A stretch of DNA of 45,339 bases, taken from the IMG/VR virus record IMGVR_UViG_3300006924_000048, positions 1 to 45,339 of that record; one strand, written 5' to 3'. A program made the position numbers and the translations under genes. Position 1 is the first letter of the stretch. Every line of letters begins with the position of its first letter. The notes beneath the pieces are model-generated. The model was given only the letters and a program-made list of their open reading frames with translations. It made no database searches and was not told where the DNA came from. Positions 1 through 7,110 of the stretch are shown here, one piece after another. Origin of the DNA: a virus.

Positions 1-2
1 CT

Positions 3-830
3 CCAAGTGTATCAGTTACTCCTTCTGTATCAGTTACTCCTTCTGTATCAGTTACTCCTTCTGTATCCGTTACCCCGAGTGTATCAGTTACTCCTTCTGT
101 ATCAGTTACTCCTTCTGTATCCGTTACCCCGAGTGTATCAGTTACTCCATCAGTATCCGTTACCCCGAGTGTATCAGTTACTCCTTCTGTATCAGTTACT
201 CCTTCTGTATCGATTACTCCTTCTGTATCTGTAACACCTTCTATAAGTGTTACTCCAAGTGTTTCAGTTACACCAAGCGTATCTGTTACGCCAAGTGTTT
301 CAGTCACTCCTTCTATAAGTGTTACTCCAAGTGTAAGTGTGACACCATCTGTATCGATTACGCCTTCCGTAAGCGTTACACCATCTGTTTCAGTCACTCC
401 TTCTGTGAGTGTTACACCATCGGTTAGCGTTACACCATCAGTAAGTATTACTCCGAGTGTTTCAGTAACACCATCAGTAAGTATTACTCCGAGTGTTTCA
501 GTTACTCCTTCTGTAAGTGTTACTCCGAGTGTTTCAGTTACTCCTTCTGTAAGTGTTACTCCGGGAGCTAGTGCTACACCATCAGTAAGTATTACTCCGA
601 GTGTTTCAGTAACACCATCAGTAAGTATTACTCCGAGTGTTTCAGTAACACCAAGTATTAGCGTTACTCCTTCTGTTAGTGTTACTCCAAGTGTATCTGT
701 AACACCATCAGTTAGTGTTACTCCAAGTGTATCCGTTACCCCGAGTGTATCGATTACTCCTTCTGTATCGGTTACACCATCGGTTTCAGTCACTCCTTCT
801 GTTAGTGTTACTCCATCAATAACACCAAGT
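3..830 (+). repeat. 18-bp coding minisatellite (TPSVSV units)
   Basis: About 45 tandem units of roughly 18 bp encode T-P-S-V-S-V/I. Synonymous positions vary (agt/tct/tca for Ser, gta/gtt/gtg for Val), so the amino-acid pattern is better conserved than the DNA. This suggests selection on the protein repeat in addition to slippage. Confidence 0.9.
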
Positions 831-1658
831 TCTCCTAATATTACACCATCTGCTGATGTTGCACGAAACATTACATTTAATTATGATGTTTGTGAGGGAG
901 AACCGGATCGATTCATAGTCACATATAAAGAAGTTGTAATTATAGATACAGGCTTTATTGGCTCTGCTGATTATGCTTATGGTGGTAGTAAACGTCAACA
1001 GTTTATTTCTGCGCTAATAACCCGTAATATAGATTATAGTAGCTTAACATTGGCTATTGATGGTTACCCCAAAATCGATACATCTCTTACAGGGAGTGTC
1101 ACTATTCGGCTAGATTGTCCTAATACTCGAGATGCTTATGTTACGGTACAAAACCCGTTAGATGAATTACCATGTTGGAAGTACACTTTAGAATGTCCAG
1201 TTCGCGTAGTACCTTTATCACCTAGTGTAACACCTACATTATCAGTAACTCCTCTAATTTCACAAACACCAGTACCTACAGTTTCTATTACCCCAAGCTC
1301 TACACCTGATAGTCCTGCAGTAACACCAAGTGTATCTATCACTCCATCAGTATCTATTACACCGGTGATTAGTAACACGCCTGTACCTACAGTTTCTATT
1401 ACCCCAAGCTCTACACCTGATAGTCCTGTAGTAACACCAAGCACATCTACCACTGCTACACCATCTTCAACACCGGTGATTAGTAATACCCCTCTACCAT
1501 CTGTATCACCAACACCGAGTATATCTATTACACCAAATTTATCTCAGGTAGCTTCACCAACACCATCAATTACATTAAGTACATCAGTTACCCCGTCTGT
1601 TAGTAATACACCGATACCGTCTATATCACCTACTCCTAGTGCAACACCTAGTGCCTAG
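3..1658 (+). CDS. Thr/Pro/Ser/Val repeat (mucin-like) protein, 5' truncated
   Basis: The frame is already open at the first base, so this is the C-terminal 551 residues of a longer protein. A GTG at 339 is an in-frame codon and not a believable start. Residues encoded by about 3-830 are almost pure hexapeptide repeats of the T-P-S-V-S-V/I type. A globular island of about 110 residues follows (about 855-1215, with DVCEGEPDRF, IDTGFIG, LDCPN and LECP). It contains four cysteines, in two pairs that might bond. A second, less regular Ser/Thr/Pro stretch runs to the stop. I know of no catalytic motif here. The composition is that of an extended, potentially O-glycosylated stalk, and low-complexity TPS proteins of this sort are annotated as structural or fibre-like in marine phages. 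Its stop overlaps the stop of the convergent gene by 4 nt. Function is inferred only. Confidence 0.75.
   Translation, partial: PSVSVTPSVSVTPSVSVTPSVSVTPSVSVTPSVSVTPSVSVTPSVSVTPSVSVTPSVSVTPSVSVTPSVSITPSVSVTPSISVTPSVSVTPSVSVTPSVSVTPSISVTPSVSVTPSVSITPSVSVTPSVSVTPSVSVTPSVSVTPSVSITPSVSVTPSVSITPSVSVTPSVSVTPSVSVTPSVSVTPGASATPSVSITPSVSVTPSVSITPSVSVTPSISVTPSVSVTPSVSVTPSVSVTPSVSVTPSVSITPSVSVTPSVSVTPSVSVTPSITPSSPNITPSADVARNITFNYDVCEGEPDRFIVTYKEVVIIDTGFIGSADYAYGGSKRQQFISALITRNIDYSSLTLAIDGYPKIDTSLTGSVTIRLDCPNTRDAYVTVQNPLDELPCWKYTLECPVRVVPLSPSVTPTLSVTPLISQTPVPTVSITPSSTPDSPAVTPSVSITPSVSITPVISNTPVPTVSITPSSTPDSPVVTPSTSTTATPSSTPVISNTPLPSVSPTPSISITPNLSQVASPTPSITLSTSVTPSVSNTPIPSISPTPSATPSA
1272..1442 (+). repeat. 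Direct duplication, 111-bp period
   Basis: About 59 bp starting at 1272 recur at 1383 with a single visible mismatch (tgcag versus tgtag). The copies encode the same P-T-V-S-I-T-P-S-S-T-P-D-S-P segment. This is a recent internal duplication within the repeat protein. Confidence 0.85.
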
Positions 1659-1915
1659 ATATTACCCATTCTATGTTCAACTTCAACGTCACGAAGCATT
1701 GAATGAAAACGCTCTTGGATATACTTTTCAAAAGCAAGAGGCTTAATCCACTTGGTATTAGCCTCTGGTACATTGGCATTCAAAAGCTTCTCATCAACAG
1801 CTTGAATTCCTTCAACTAAACACGCCCATCTCGAAAATTCTGCTTGAGTCATATACTCAGTCGTACCATTCTTAAGCTTCATTTCGATATTATCACTATT
1901 ATTTGTATTATTCAT
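1655..1915 (-). CDS. Unknown 86-aa protein
   Basis: The product is a small soluble protein with an Asn-rich N-terminus and a predicted helical body (TEYMTQAEFSRWACLVEG, then FEKYIQERFHSMLRD). I do not recognise a family. The start is supported by a GGAAC-N5-TATAAT promoter whose -10 box lies only 6 nt before the ATG, which implies a leaderless transcript. It is the last gene of a short minus-strand group and ends tail-to-tail with the repeat protein. Confidence 0.7.
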   Translation of the reverse strand: MNNTNNSDNIEMKLKNGTTEYMTQAEFSRWACLVEGIQAVDEKLLNANVPEANTKWIKPLAFEKYIQERFHSMLRDVEVEHRMGNI

Positions 1916-1921
1916 ATACTT

Positions 1922-1937
1922 ATTATACGATAGTTCC
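1922..1937 (-). promoter_or_regulatory. GGAAC-N5-TATAAT promoter
   Basis: On the minus strand, GGAAC (1937-1933), 5 nt, then TATAAT (1927-1922). The ATG at 1915 follows after 6 nt. It fills the 23-nt gap between two genes. Confidence 0.6.
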
Positions 1938-1938
1938 T

Positions 1939-2307
1939 TTACCCTGTTATTTCTTCAGGATCTGTCTGTAACACTGCACGTATTTGCGCATCTAGTTTGA
2001 TACTATTGTTACATTTAGGACATCTATGTATATTATCGGAGTTCATAAAGACCTCCTCTTCAAATACATGGTTTGTGCAGGGACATTCTACTGAAACCCT
2101 ACTTAGCTCCAAAAGATTGTCGAGATTAACTTCAAATTCACTATATAACGCGTCTTTATCAAGCTGTAAACGTGAATTAGTAATCCAAAACACTATAAAT
2201 TGAATACCTGTAACTAGAGAAAATGTATTCCAAAAGCCTATGAATTCTTTAAGTCCAAACGCGAATAACGCTGATACAACAGCGGTAATTAATATCGATT
2301 TTACCAT
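1939..2307 (-). CDS. Two-TM membrane protein with C-terminal zinc ribbon
   Basis: Hydrophobic segments at residues about 4-20 and 26-43 predict a membrane hairpin at the N-terminus. A soluble tail follows with C75-x-C77 and C96-P-K-C99, a four-cysteine zinc-ribbon-like arrangement. The family is not recognised. Its ATG overlaps the stop of the upstream gene by one base, so the two are translated from one message, probably driven by the TAAATA promoter before the upstream gene. A late membrane function is possible but not shown. Confidence 0.65.
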   Translation of the reverse strand: MVKSILITAVVSALFAFGLKEFIGFWNTFSLVTGIQFIVFWITNSRLQLDKDALYSEFEVNLDNLLELSRVSVECPCTNHVFEEEVFMNSDNIHRCPKCNNSIKLDAQIRAVLQTDPEEITG

Positions 2308-2636
2308 TATATAGATATTTTAGCTATATCTTTGGGAAGTTCAAGTATTAAGTTGTTAATTTTATCAATTTTACCTTGCAATTCCTCAACATTATTTTTA
2401 TCTACACTACCGTTCTCTTTAACATTACTAAGCATTCTATGTACATCAGCTAAACATACAAATGTATTACCTAATACTTCAGTAATACGATCAAGCTCAA
2501 AGGGAAGTTGTGGTGGTGCTTTTTGATTTTTTTCATCTTCTTTATACTTTGCTTGTTGATTATCAGTATTAAGTATTTGCTGTATAGGGGTATTGTCAGG
2601 CCTAATAGAATAAGGTGAAGAATATCCAGAATTCAT
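2307..2636 (-). CDS. Unknown 109-aa protein
   Basis: The N-terminal half is polar and disordered (Asn/Gln/Lys-rich). The C-terminal half (residues about 50-105) is predicted helical or coiled coil, ending with IDKINNLILELPKDIAKI. The family is not recognised. It is the first gene of a minus-strand trio. A TAAATA box lies 7 nt before the ATG, back to back with the TAAATA box of the divergent plus-strand gene, so both may be late genes. Confidence 0.6.
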   Translation of the reverse strand: MNSGYSSPYSIRPDNTPIQQILNTDNQQAKYKEDEKNQKAPPQLPFELDRITEVLGNTFVCLADVHRMLSNVKENGSVDKNNVEELQGKIDKINNLILELPKDIAKISI

Positions 2637-2643
2637 ATGTAAT

Positions 2644-2649
2644 TATTTA
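2644..2649 (-). promoter_or_regulatory. TAAATA late-type promoter
   Basis: TAAATA on the minus strand, 7 nt before the ATG at 2636. It faces an almost symmetrical TAAATA (2660-2665) serving the divergent gene. Both are followed by ATTAC, giving an imperfect inverted repeat over the 34-nt gap. Confidence 0.5.
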
Positions 2650-2659
2650 GTCGAGAGCA

Positions 2660-2665
2660 TAAATA
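2660..2665 (+). promoter_or_regulatory. TAAATA late-type promoter
   Basis: CATAAATA ends 5 nt before the ATG at 2671. In T4 late promoters (TATAAATA) transcription starts about this far downstream, so the mRNA would begin at or next to the start codon. Confidence 0.55.
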
Positions 2666-2670
2666 ATTAC

Positions 2671-3114
2671 ATGACAAATTTCGAAAAGAGGTTCTTTAAA
2701 GTACTCAAAGAAAATGACGAAGATAAAGAAGCATTTGAACTTGAGCTTGATGATGATACATCTGCAGAAGATTTCGACGTTGATGTTGAGGCAGATGCAG
2801 ATGCAACTTTAGACATGAACGACCCTGCAGCGGCAGCAGCTCAAGCAACAGCTGAAGTGCATGCTCAGCAAGTTAACACTCTTAAAGGTTGGATTGCATC
2901 TGGTGATGAATTTCTTAAAATGTTAAATGACGCAGAAGATCCTAATTCTGTTCAAGCAGTTTTAGCTAATGCACAAGCGGATACGATATTTGATCGAATG
3001 AAACAATCAGAACAGCGTAAGATTGCTCGTGTCGCGACTGAGTTAGCTTCACTTAATGAATCGTTTAGAGGTTATCTCGCTCAAACAGATAACGCTCAGT
3101 TTAGAGGAGTCTAA
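2671..3114 (+). CDS. Small acidic late protein with capsid-targeting-like N-terminus
   Basis: This 147-aa protein starts MTNFEKRFFKVLKEND. The amphipathic N-terminal helix ending in L-K-E resembles the T4 capsid-targeting sequence cut by protease gp21 at (L/I)-x-E. A very acidic segment follows (residues about 20-50), then an Ala-rich helical body. The family is not recognised. A TAAATA box 5 nt before the ATG and a strong hairpin terminator downstream (3150-3181) make it a one-gene late transcript. It converges on the primase gene with a 4-nt overlap. A prohead or internal-head role is inferred, not shown. Confidence 0.65.
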   Translation: MTNFEKRFFKVLKENDEDKEAFELELDDDTSAEDFDVDVEADADATLDMNDPAAAAAQATAEVHAQQVNTLKGWIASGDEFLKMLNDAEDPNSVQAVLANAQADTIFDRMKQSEQRKIARVATELASLNESFRGYLAQTDNAQFRGV

Positions 3115-4145
3115 ACATTATTAAATCTTTTAATTTCAGTCATCTTAACAATACCTTCCAGTGAATGGAAGGTATTTTTTTGAATAAACTTCCAGCTAAT
3201 CTCATCTTTGTTAGCAGCTATAGCTAAATCATTAAAGTCTTTATACTTTTTACCAAGTGTTTCCGGCCATATAAACACTGCCTCTCCCTGTTTCAGTAAA
3301 GCTTCTGACTTTATCATCGATGCTCTATCACCCCACTGAGAGTCGAGTATCCACACCTTATTATACCATTTTAACGTGTTAGTTAGCTGCTCTTCTTGAC
3401 GTTGAGTAAACGATCTACCCCTCTCGGTAATGCCAGCAACAGCTACTGAGTTGCGAACAAAAAACGCATCAATGGGCCCTTCAAATATATACACATTATC
3501 GTGATCACTAGATACTTTGTCGATATTAAATAAGGTTTTTTCTGCTCCTACCTTACCTAGATACTTAGGCTTAGTTTTTAAGTCTGACGTCTTTACAGTA
3601 CGGGTTTGATAAAACTCAATTTCCCCATGCTCATTTATAAACGGTATTGTTATTCTATTCTTATGAACTTTATCTGTTAATGAAACGTAAAGATTATCAG
3701 GTCTATTAACAGCAGTGTCTAATTTTCGCGACTTAATAATATGGTTACACGCTCTAACAATAATATTATCCTTATAAAAGGATTGCTGCATATTATCTGA
3801 AAGATTAATACTATCCCCTGGTAGTGTTGAGACTTGTATAGTTGGTCTAACCTCTTCGTCTTTACCAATATCTATTGCAACGTCATAATCCTTTACTTCC
3901 TCAATAATATCTTGATTAGTACAGCCACTTACCTCTTTAATCCACTTGATCGGTTTACTCGACCAACCACAATTATGACAGTAGATGTTATCATTTTCTG
4001 GAATATAATAGCATCTACGCTTCTTTAAAGACTCTCTACATATCGGGCAAGAACATTGATATACATTATTAAAACGATTATATATCGGACTACGACCATA
4101 TTCGTAGAACTTAGCAATAATGTACTCTCTAGGTAATGAGATCAC
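3111..4145 (-). CDS. 61: DNA primase (T4 gp61-like)
   Basis: This primase makes RNA primers for lagging-strand synthesis with the gp41 helicase. The N-terminal zinc-binding region has C31-x-C33-x2-C36 and C56-x2-C59. A central core leads to a TOPRIM domain with EGPIDAF (residues about 222-228) and a following acidic ILDSQWGD. The length of 344 aa matches T4 gp61 (342). The start is GTG, preceded by TTGCTA-N17-TATAAT with the -10 box 6 nt before the GTG, so the mRNA may be leaderless. The last codons contain the hairpin terminator of the opposite-strand gene, so the C-terminal sequence is doubly constrained. Confidence 0.9.
   Translation of the reverse strand: MISLPREYIIAKFYEYGRSPIYNRFNNVYQCSCPICRESLKKRRCYYIPENDNIYCHNCGWSSKPIKWIKEVSGCTNQDIIEEVKDYDVAIDIGKDEEVRPTIQVSTLPGDSINLSDNMQQSFYKDNIIVRACNHIIKSRKLDTAVNRPDNLYVSLTDKVHKNRITIPFINEHGEIEFYQTRTVKTSDLKTKPKYLGKVGAEKTLFNIDKVSSDHDNVYIFEGPIDAFFVRNSVAVAGITERGRSFTQRQEEQLTNTLKWYNKVWILDSQWGDRASMIKSEALLKQGEAVFIWPETLGKKYKDFNDLAIAANKDEISWKFIQKNTFHSLEGIVKMTEIKRFNNV
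3150..3181 (+). terminator. Intrinsic terminator inside the primase 3' end
   Basis: Perfect 11-bp stem AATACCTTCCA / TGGAAGGTATT with loop GTGAA, followed by a run of seven or more T on the plus strand. It would end transcription of the 2671-3114 gene. It lies wholly inside the coding region of the convergent primase. Confidence 0.8.
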
Positions 4146-4151
4146 AAAGGT

Positions 4152-4180
4152 ATTATATACTACTTAAACATAGATAGCAA
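4152..4180 (-). promoter_or_regulatory. Sigma70-like promoter of primase
   Basis: TTGCTA (4180-4175), 17 nt, TATAAT (4157-4152). The GTG start at 4145 follows after 6 nt. Confidence 0.55.
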
Positions 4181-5029
4181 CTTACTCGATAACACAAATA
4201 AGCTATGCCACTGGTCTTTCTTTTTAAGAATATTACTAAGTTCATATTCTTCACAGTAAGTAACGAATTCAGACCACCTGGGTGTAACAGTACTATCAAG
4301 CTGTTGCTGGTAATACTCTTTCTCACTATCATGATGCATCACTTCTTGTAGATTGAACACAGTCATATTTTTTGTAAAGATCTCTTCCTGCTCATCTGTT
4401 AGGGTAAGCTCACCATCAAGCCATTTTCGAACTTTAGCTTTACCAAATCTAGGAATACCTGGAACATTATCAGACTTATCACCCAAAAGACATTTAGCGT
4501 TAAGCCATTCATTTTTTGTATAACCAGTATCCTCAGTAAAGGTCTCAAGAACAAACTCACGCTTGCGAATAGCATCATATAGAATAGTATTCTTATCAAC
4601 TAATTGAAGAAAGTCTCTATCAACAGATACAATTACCTTATCACCCTCAAAGGTCTTACAGATATAAGCCACAATATCATCAGCTTCACGTTCTCGAGGA
4701 AAAATAGAAGGTATACCTAAACATGAAAGTAGCTCTTTAATGCGATCATTCTGATGGTGAGGTGTACTATCACTTGAGCGGTTACCCTTATAACCATCTA
4801 ACTGCGCTTTACGCACATTTGGTTGATAATCCTCTTTCTCATCCCAAACTACAATAGTTTTAGTAGGCTTAAACTTATTTGCATACGAGTAGATAGCATT
4901 AAGAGTAAAGTAAATATGTAATCGAGCAATTTTTTCTACATCTTCAATATCCTGACGCTTACTTTGATTTTTAGCAGTCCACCATGTTCTATGGATAAGA
5001 TTATTACCGTCAATTATTAATGTTTTCAT
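4160..5029 (-). CDS. rnh: 5'-3' exonuclease / RNase H (T4 Rnh-like, FEN family)
   Basis: The protein probably removes RNA primers and flaps from Okazaki fragments. Metal-ligand motifs of the FEN/PIN fold are in order: IIDGNN at residues 5-10, EREADD in the middle, SVDRDF shortly after, and LLGDKSDNVPGIP leading into the helix-3-turn-helix. It has about 289 aa, close to T4 RNase H (305). I chose ATG 5029, which opens MKTLIIDGNN as in the family; a longer frame adds ten unlikely residues. A GGAAC-N5-TATAAT element sits about 60 nt upstream, inside the preceding gene. It overlaps that gene by 20 nt. Confidence 0.88.
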   Translation of the reverse strand: MKTLIIDGNNLIHRTWWTAKNQSKRQDIEDVEKIARLHIYFTLNAIYSYANKFKPTKTIVVWDEKEDYQPNVRKAQLDGYKGNRSSDSTPHHQNDRIKELLSCLGIPSIFPREREADDIVAYICKTFEGDKVIVSVDRDFLQLVDKNTILYDAIRKREFVLETFTEDTGYTKNEWLNAKCLLGDKSDNVPGIPRFGKAKVRKWLDGELTLTDEQEEIFTKNMTVFNLQEVMHHDSEKEYYQQQLDSTVTPRWSEFVTYCEEYELSNILKKKDQWHSLFVLSSKLLSMFK

Positions 5030-5273
5030 TTTTACTATATTGTGCTGCGCAAACCTCAAAGATATCTCGTGAGAGTTCCTCTACATACTCAATTATATCA
5101 GAGTTCCTTCCGAATGACCATTTATCTGTGGGTACTAAAACATTTTTCATTTCAGGCACAGAAAGGCACCCAACTCCTTTGTCTGTTATCTCGCAAACAA
5201 CAAACATTTGACCTACAAAATCGCCTGTCTGTACTGCATATGTCTGTCTCTTCTTAACTGGATCCATTACCAT
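5010..5273 (-). CDS. Unknown 87-aa protein
   Basis: This small, probably beta-rich protein (QTGDFVGQMFVVCEI, then GCLSVPEM) has a helical C-terminus. The family is not recognised. It overlaps the gene before it by about 20 nt and the RNase H gene after it by 20 nt, so it belongs to the same translationally packed replication operon. The start could be either of two methionines (5273 or 5267). A GGAAC-N5-TATAAT element lies within its coding region and probably serves the RNase H gene. Confidence 0.6.
   Translation of the reverse strand: MVMDPVKKRQTYAVQTGDFVGQMFVVCEITDKGVGCLSVPEMKNVLVPTDKWSFGRNSDIIEYVEELSRDIFEVCAAQYSKNENINN
5092..5107 (-). promoter_or_regulatory. GGAAC-N5-TATAAT promoter (internal)
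   Basis: On the minus strand, AAGGAAC (GGAAC at 5107-5103), 5 nt, TATAAT (5097-5092). It lies inside the 87-aa gene, 62 nt before the RNase H ATG. This is the only exact copy not next to its start codon. Confidence 0.45.
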
Positions 5274-5556
5274 ATGTACTACCTAAACTACCCGCCATAA
5301 AAAGTCTAATTGCTAAGGTATCTAAAGCATCTAGTTGCTGATCTGATTTAGCTCCTTTAATTAGTATCGTTTTTCCATTAATATCATACCCAAATATATA
5401 AAATGAGTCTAAATATTCTGACACTATACTTTTTAATTTATCTCGTAACTCATTCTGATCCTTATATATTTTAAGTTGATCAGACTGTAAGTTTAGAGCG
5501 TCATTTAAAAGTTTCTCCAAACTCTTATCTGAATGCTCTTCACTTTCTTCACTCAT
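5254..5556 (-). CDS. Unknown 100-aa protein
   Basis: The N-terminal half is acidic and helical (SEESEEHSDKSLEKLLNDA), probably a coiled coil. The C-terminal half has short beta-like segments (YIFGYDINGKTILIKGA). The family is not recognised. It overlaps both neighbours by a few bases in the clamp-to-primase operon, so a replication-accessory role is possible but unsupported by any motif. Confidence 0.6.
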   Translation of the reverse strand: MSEESEEHSDKSLEKLLNDALNLQSDQLKIYKDQNELRDKLKSIVSEYLDSFYIFGYDINGKTILIKGAKSDQQLDALDTLAIRLFMAGSLGSTYGNGSS

Positions 5557-5902
5557 GCTTTTTATATTTAGTCACAAAATCATTATCATCCACATGTAAT
5601 ATATTACGGTCATTTAACCGTTCAATTACTACGTCTATTGAACTAGTTTTCAAGACATAACCTCTTGCGAAAAGTTGATTACCATCTTCAAAACTAAATA
5701 AATATTCTCCTCTAAATGGCCTATCCTCAAAACATGTAATGTATATAGATGCACCACTTGGATCTACTAAGATCGTCCACTTACGTGAATCCTTGTCACT
5801 ATATTTGTGAAACATCCGTAGTACAACATATCCTGCATCTTTAAGACGCTTAATAAAATACCCAGCCGTTTTAAGTTTATTCTTTTGGTTTTTTGGTATC
5901 AT
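5549..5902 (-). CDS. Unknown 117-aa protein downstream of the clamp
   Basis: The N-terminus is basic (MIPKNQKNKLKTAGYFIKRL) and the middle is beta-rich (WTILVDPSGASIYITCFED). The family is not recognised. Its ATG overlaps the end of the clamp gene by 4 nt, which is typical translational coupling. A nucleic-acid-binding or clamp-associated protein would fit the basic N-terminus and context, but this is inference. Confidence 0.6.
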   Translation of the reverse strand: MIPKNQKNKLKTAGYFIKRLKDAGYVVLRMFHKYSDKDSRKWTILVDPSGASIYITCFEDRPFRGEYLFSFEDGNQLFARGYVLKTSSIDVVIERLNDRNILHVDDNDFVTKYKKHE

Positions 5903-6648
5903 TGAGTAAGAGATGAAACAATATATTTAAGCTTAATATCTTCTGCAACTTGATCAAACACAACTACACCATACTCTTTATTAATACTTACAGTGAATTC
6001 ACCACTAATATTATTCAGTAGTCTGACGTTATCAAAGTTAATTGGTATAGGTGCTAATTCTTGATCAACATTACCAATACACATTGTAAAGTTATCTGTG
6101 TTATGTCTTGACCTATCAGTAAGCTCAGCCATTAATCTATAACCGTCTCCTACTCGTTGATCTTCAGTATAAAAATAAACTTTATTGGTTTCTGAAGCAA
6201 ATACTGAACCTTTAAAGATCTGGTTAAGAATGTTCTTATCTACCTTAAAACTTAAATCGTATTGAAAGGAGTTAATCTTCTCAATATTAAGCCCAGGCTT
6301 AGTTAAGAACCCGTCGTCAAATAGATGGTACTTAAACTTAACACCATTTCCTTTATACGCGATATTATTCGAGTTAATTATAAGATCAATCTCCTCATCA
6401 CTAATAGTATCAAGTACCCGTGTTAACTTCTTAACATCAGGGATATTAAGAGTTGAATAAAAACTCGATGGTACTCTATACTCTGCACATAGTATTAGAG
6501 TATTGTCAGTAGACGCAACAAGACTCGACATCTTGTCACGATCTACCGTTACAATAGAACTCTCACTTATCTTGGATAAAGAATCCAAATAAGCGACGAA
6601 GTCAATCGGCGACTTTAGCTTTAGCTGATTTACGTTTTGGTCGGACAT
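5899..6648 (-). CDS. 45: Sliding clamp (T4 gp45-like)
   Basis: This is the processivity clamp for the polymerase and, in T4, the mobile enhancer of late transcription. The 249-residue protein alternates beta strands and helices as expected for two clamp domains (VTVDRDKMSSLVASTDNTL near the N-terminus; GEFTVSINKEYGVVVFD near the end). Primary-sequence signatures for clamps are weak, so the call leans on length (T4 228 aa), fold-like pattern and position among gp32, RNase H and primase. It starts 47 nt inside the preceding gene. The clamp loader genes 44/62 are not in the window. Confidence 0.6.
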   Translation of the reverse strand: MSDQNVNQLKLKSPIDFVAYLDSLSKISESSIVTVDRDKMSSLVASTDNTLILCAEYRVPSSFYSTLNIPDVKKLTRVLDTISDEEIDLIINSNNIAYKGNGVKFKYHLFDDGFLTKPGLNIEKINSFQYDLSFKVDKNILNQIFKGSVFASETNKVYFYTEDQRVGDGYRLMAELTDRSRHNTDNFTMCIGNVDQELAPIPINFDNVRLLNNISGEFTVSINKEYGVVVFDQVAEDIKLKYIVSSLTQ

Positions 6649-7108
6649 TACTACTCTCTAATTGTAGCTTAATACCTTTCAATAGCAAGTTAGTTTCCTT
6701 CTGTAGCTCTACTAACTTATCAATGGCTGATGGCTCACTAAAGTCAAACTCCATTGTTTCTGCGGAACGTATACCAATTGCTGGATCTGCTGGAGCAGCT
6801 GCTGGAGCAGCTACTTGCTGAAGTTCTGCCATTGCTTGCTCTGGGGTAATTGGGGCTGGTGCAACTGGTGTAGATACCACTGATTGATCAGGCACGGGTT
6901 GAGGTGCCTGTTGAGGTTGTGGCTGGTGATTAGCTGGTACTACTGGTGTGCGTACTAAATTTTCTACCATAGTTTTTATTTCAGTAGATTTTGGAGCGAG
7001 GTTTCCAGATGACCCAACAAGCATTTCATCTTGCTTTTTAACCTGCCCATAGGTTTGGCCCATCAACTGCATAACAGCAGCTTTAGCCTCTGGTGTCATT
7101 TGTTCCAT
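6602..7108 (-). CDS. Pro/Gln/Ala-rich linker protein between gp32 and clamp
   Basis: It has three parts: a helical N-terminus (MEQMTPEAKAAVMQLMGQTYG), a disordered Pro/Gln/Ala-rich middle (residues about 55-115), and a C-terminal helix or coiled coil ending in a basic tail (RPKRKSAKAK). No enzyme motif is visible. It starts 2 nt after gp32 and its 3' end overlaps the clamp gene by 47 nt. A tethering protein or an adaptor between clamp, SSB and polymerase would suit this architecture, but that is speculation. Confidence 0.6.
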   Translation of the reverse strand: MEQMTPEAKAAVMQLMGQTYGQVKKQDEMLVGSSGNLAPKSTEIKTMVENLVRTPVVPANHQPQPQQAPQPVPDQSVVSTPVAPAPITPEQAMAELQQVAAPAAAPADPAIGIRSAETMEFDFSEPSAIDKLVELQKETNLLLKGIKLQLESSNVRPKRKSAKAKVAD

Positions 7109-7110
7109 AA

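Noticed and set aside
7-234. ORF of Tyr/Gln/Leu repeats at the window start
   Set aside because: It is the +1 frame of the TPSVSV repeats and inherits their periodicity. It has no start context and stops within the repeat.
339-341. GTG 339 as the real start of the repeat protein
   Set aside because: The same frame is open from base 3 with identical repeats, so the protein begins before the window.
3-830. CRISPR-like or satellite array
   Set aside because: The 18-bp units are contiguous without spacers and encode one continuous hexapeptide pattern, so this is a coding minisatellite.
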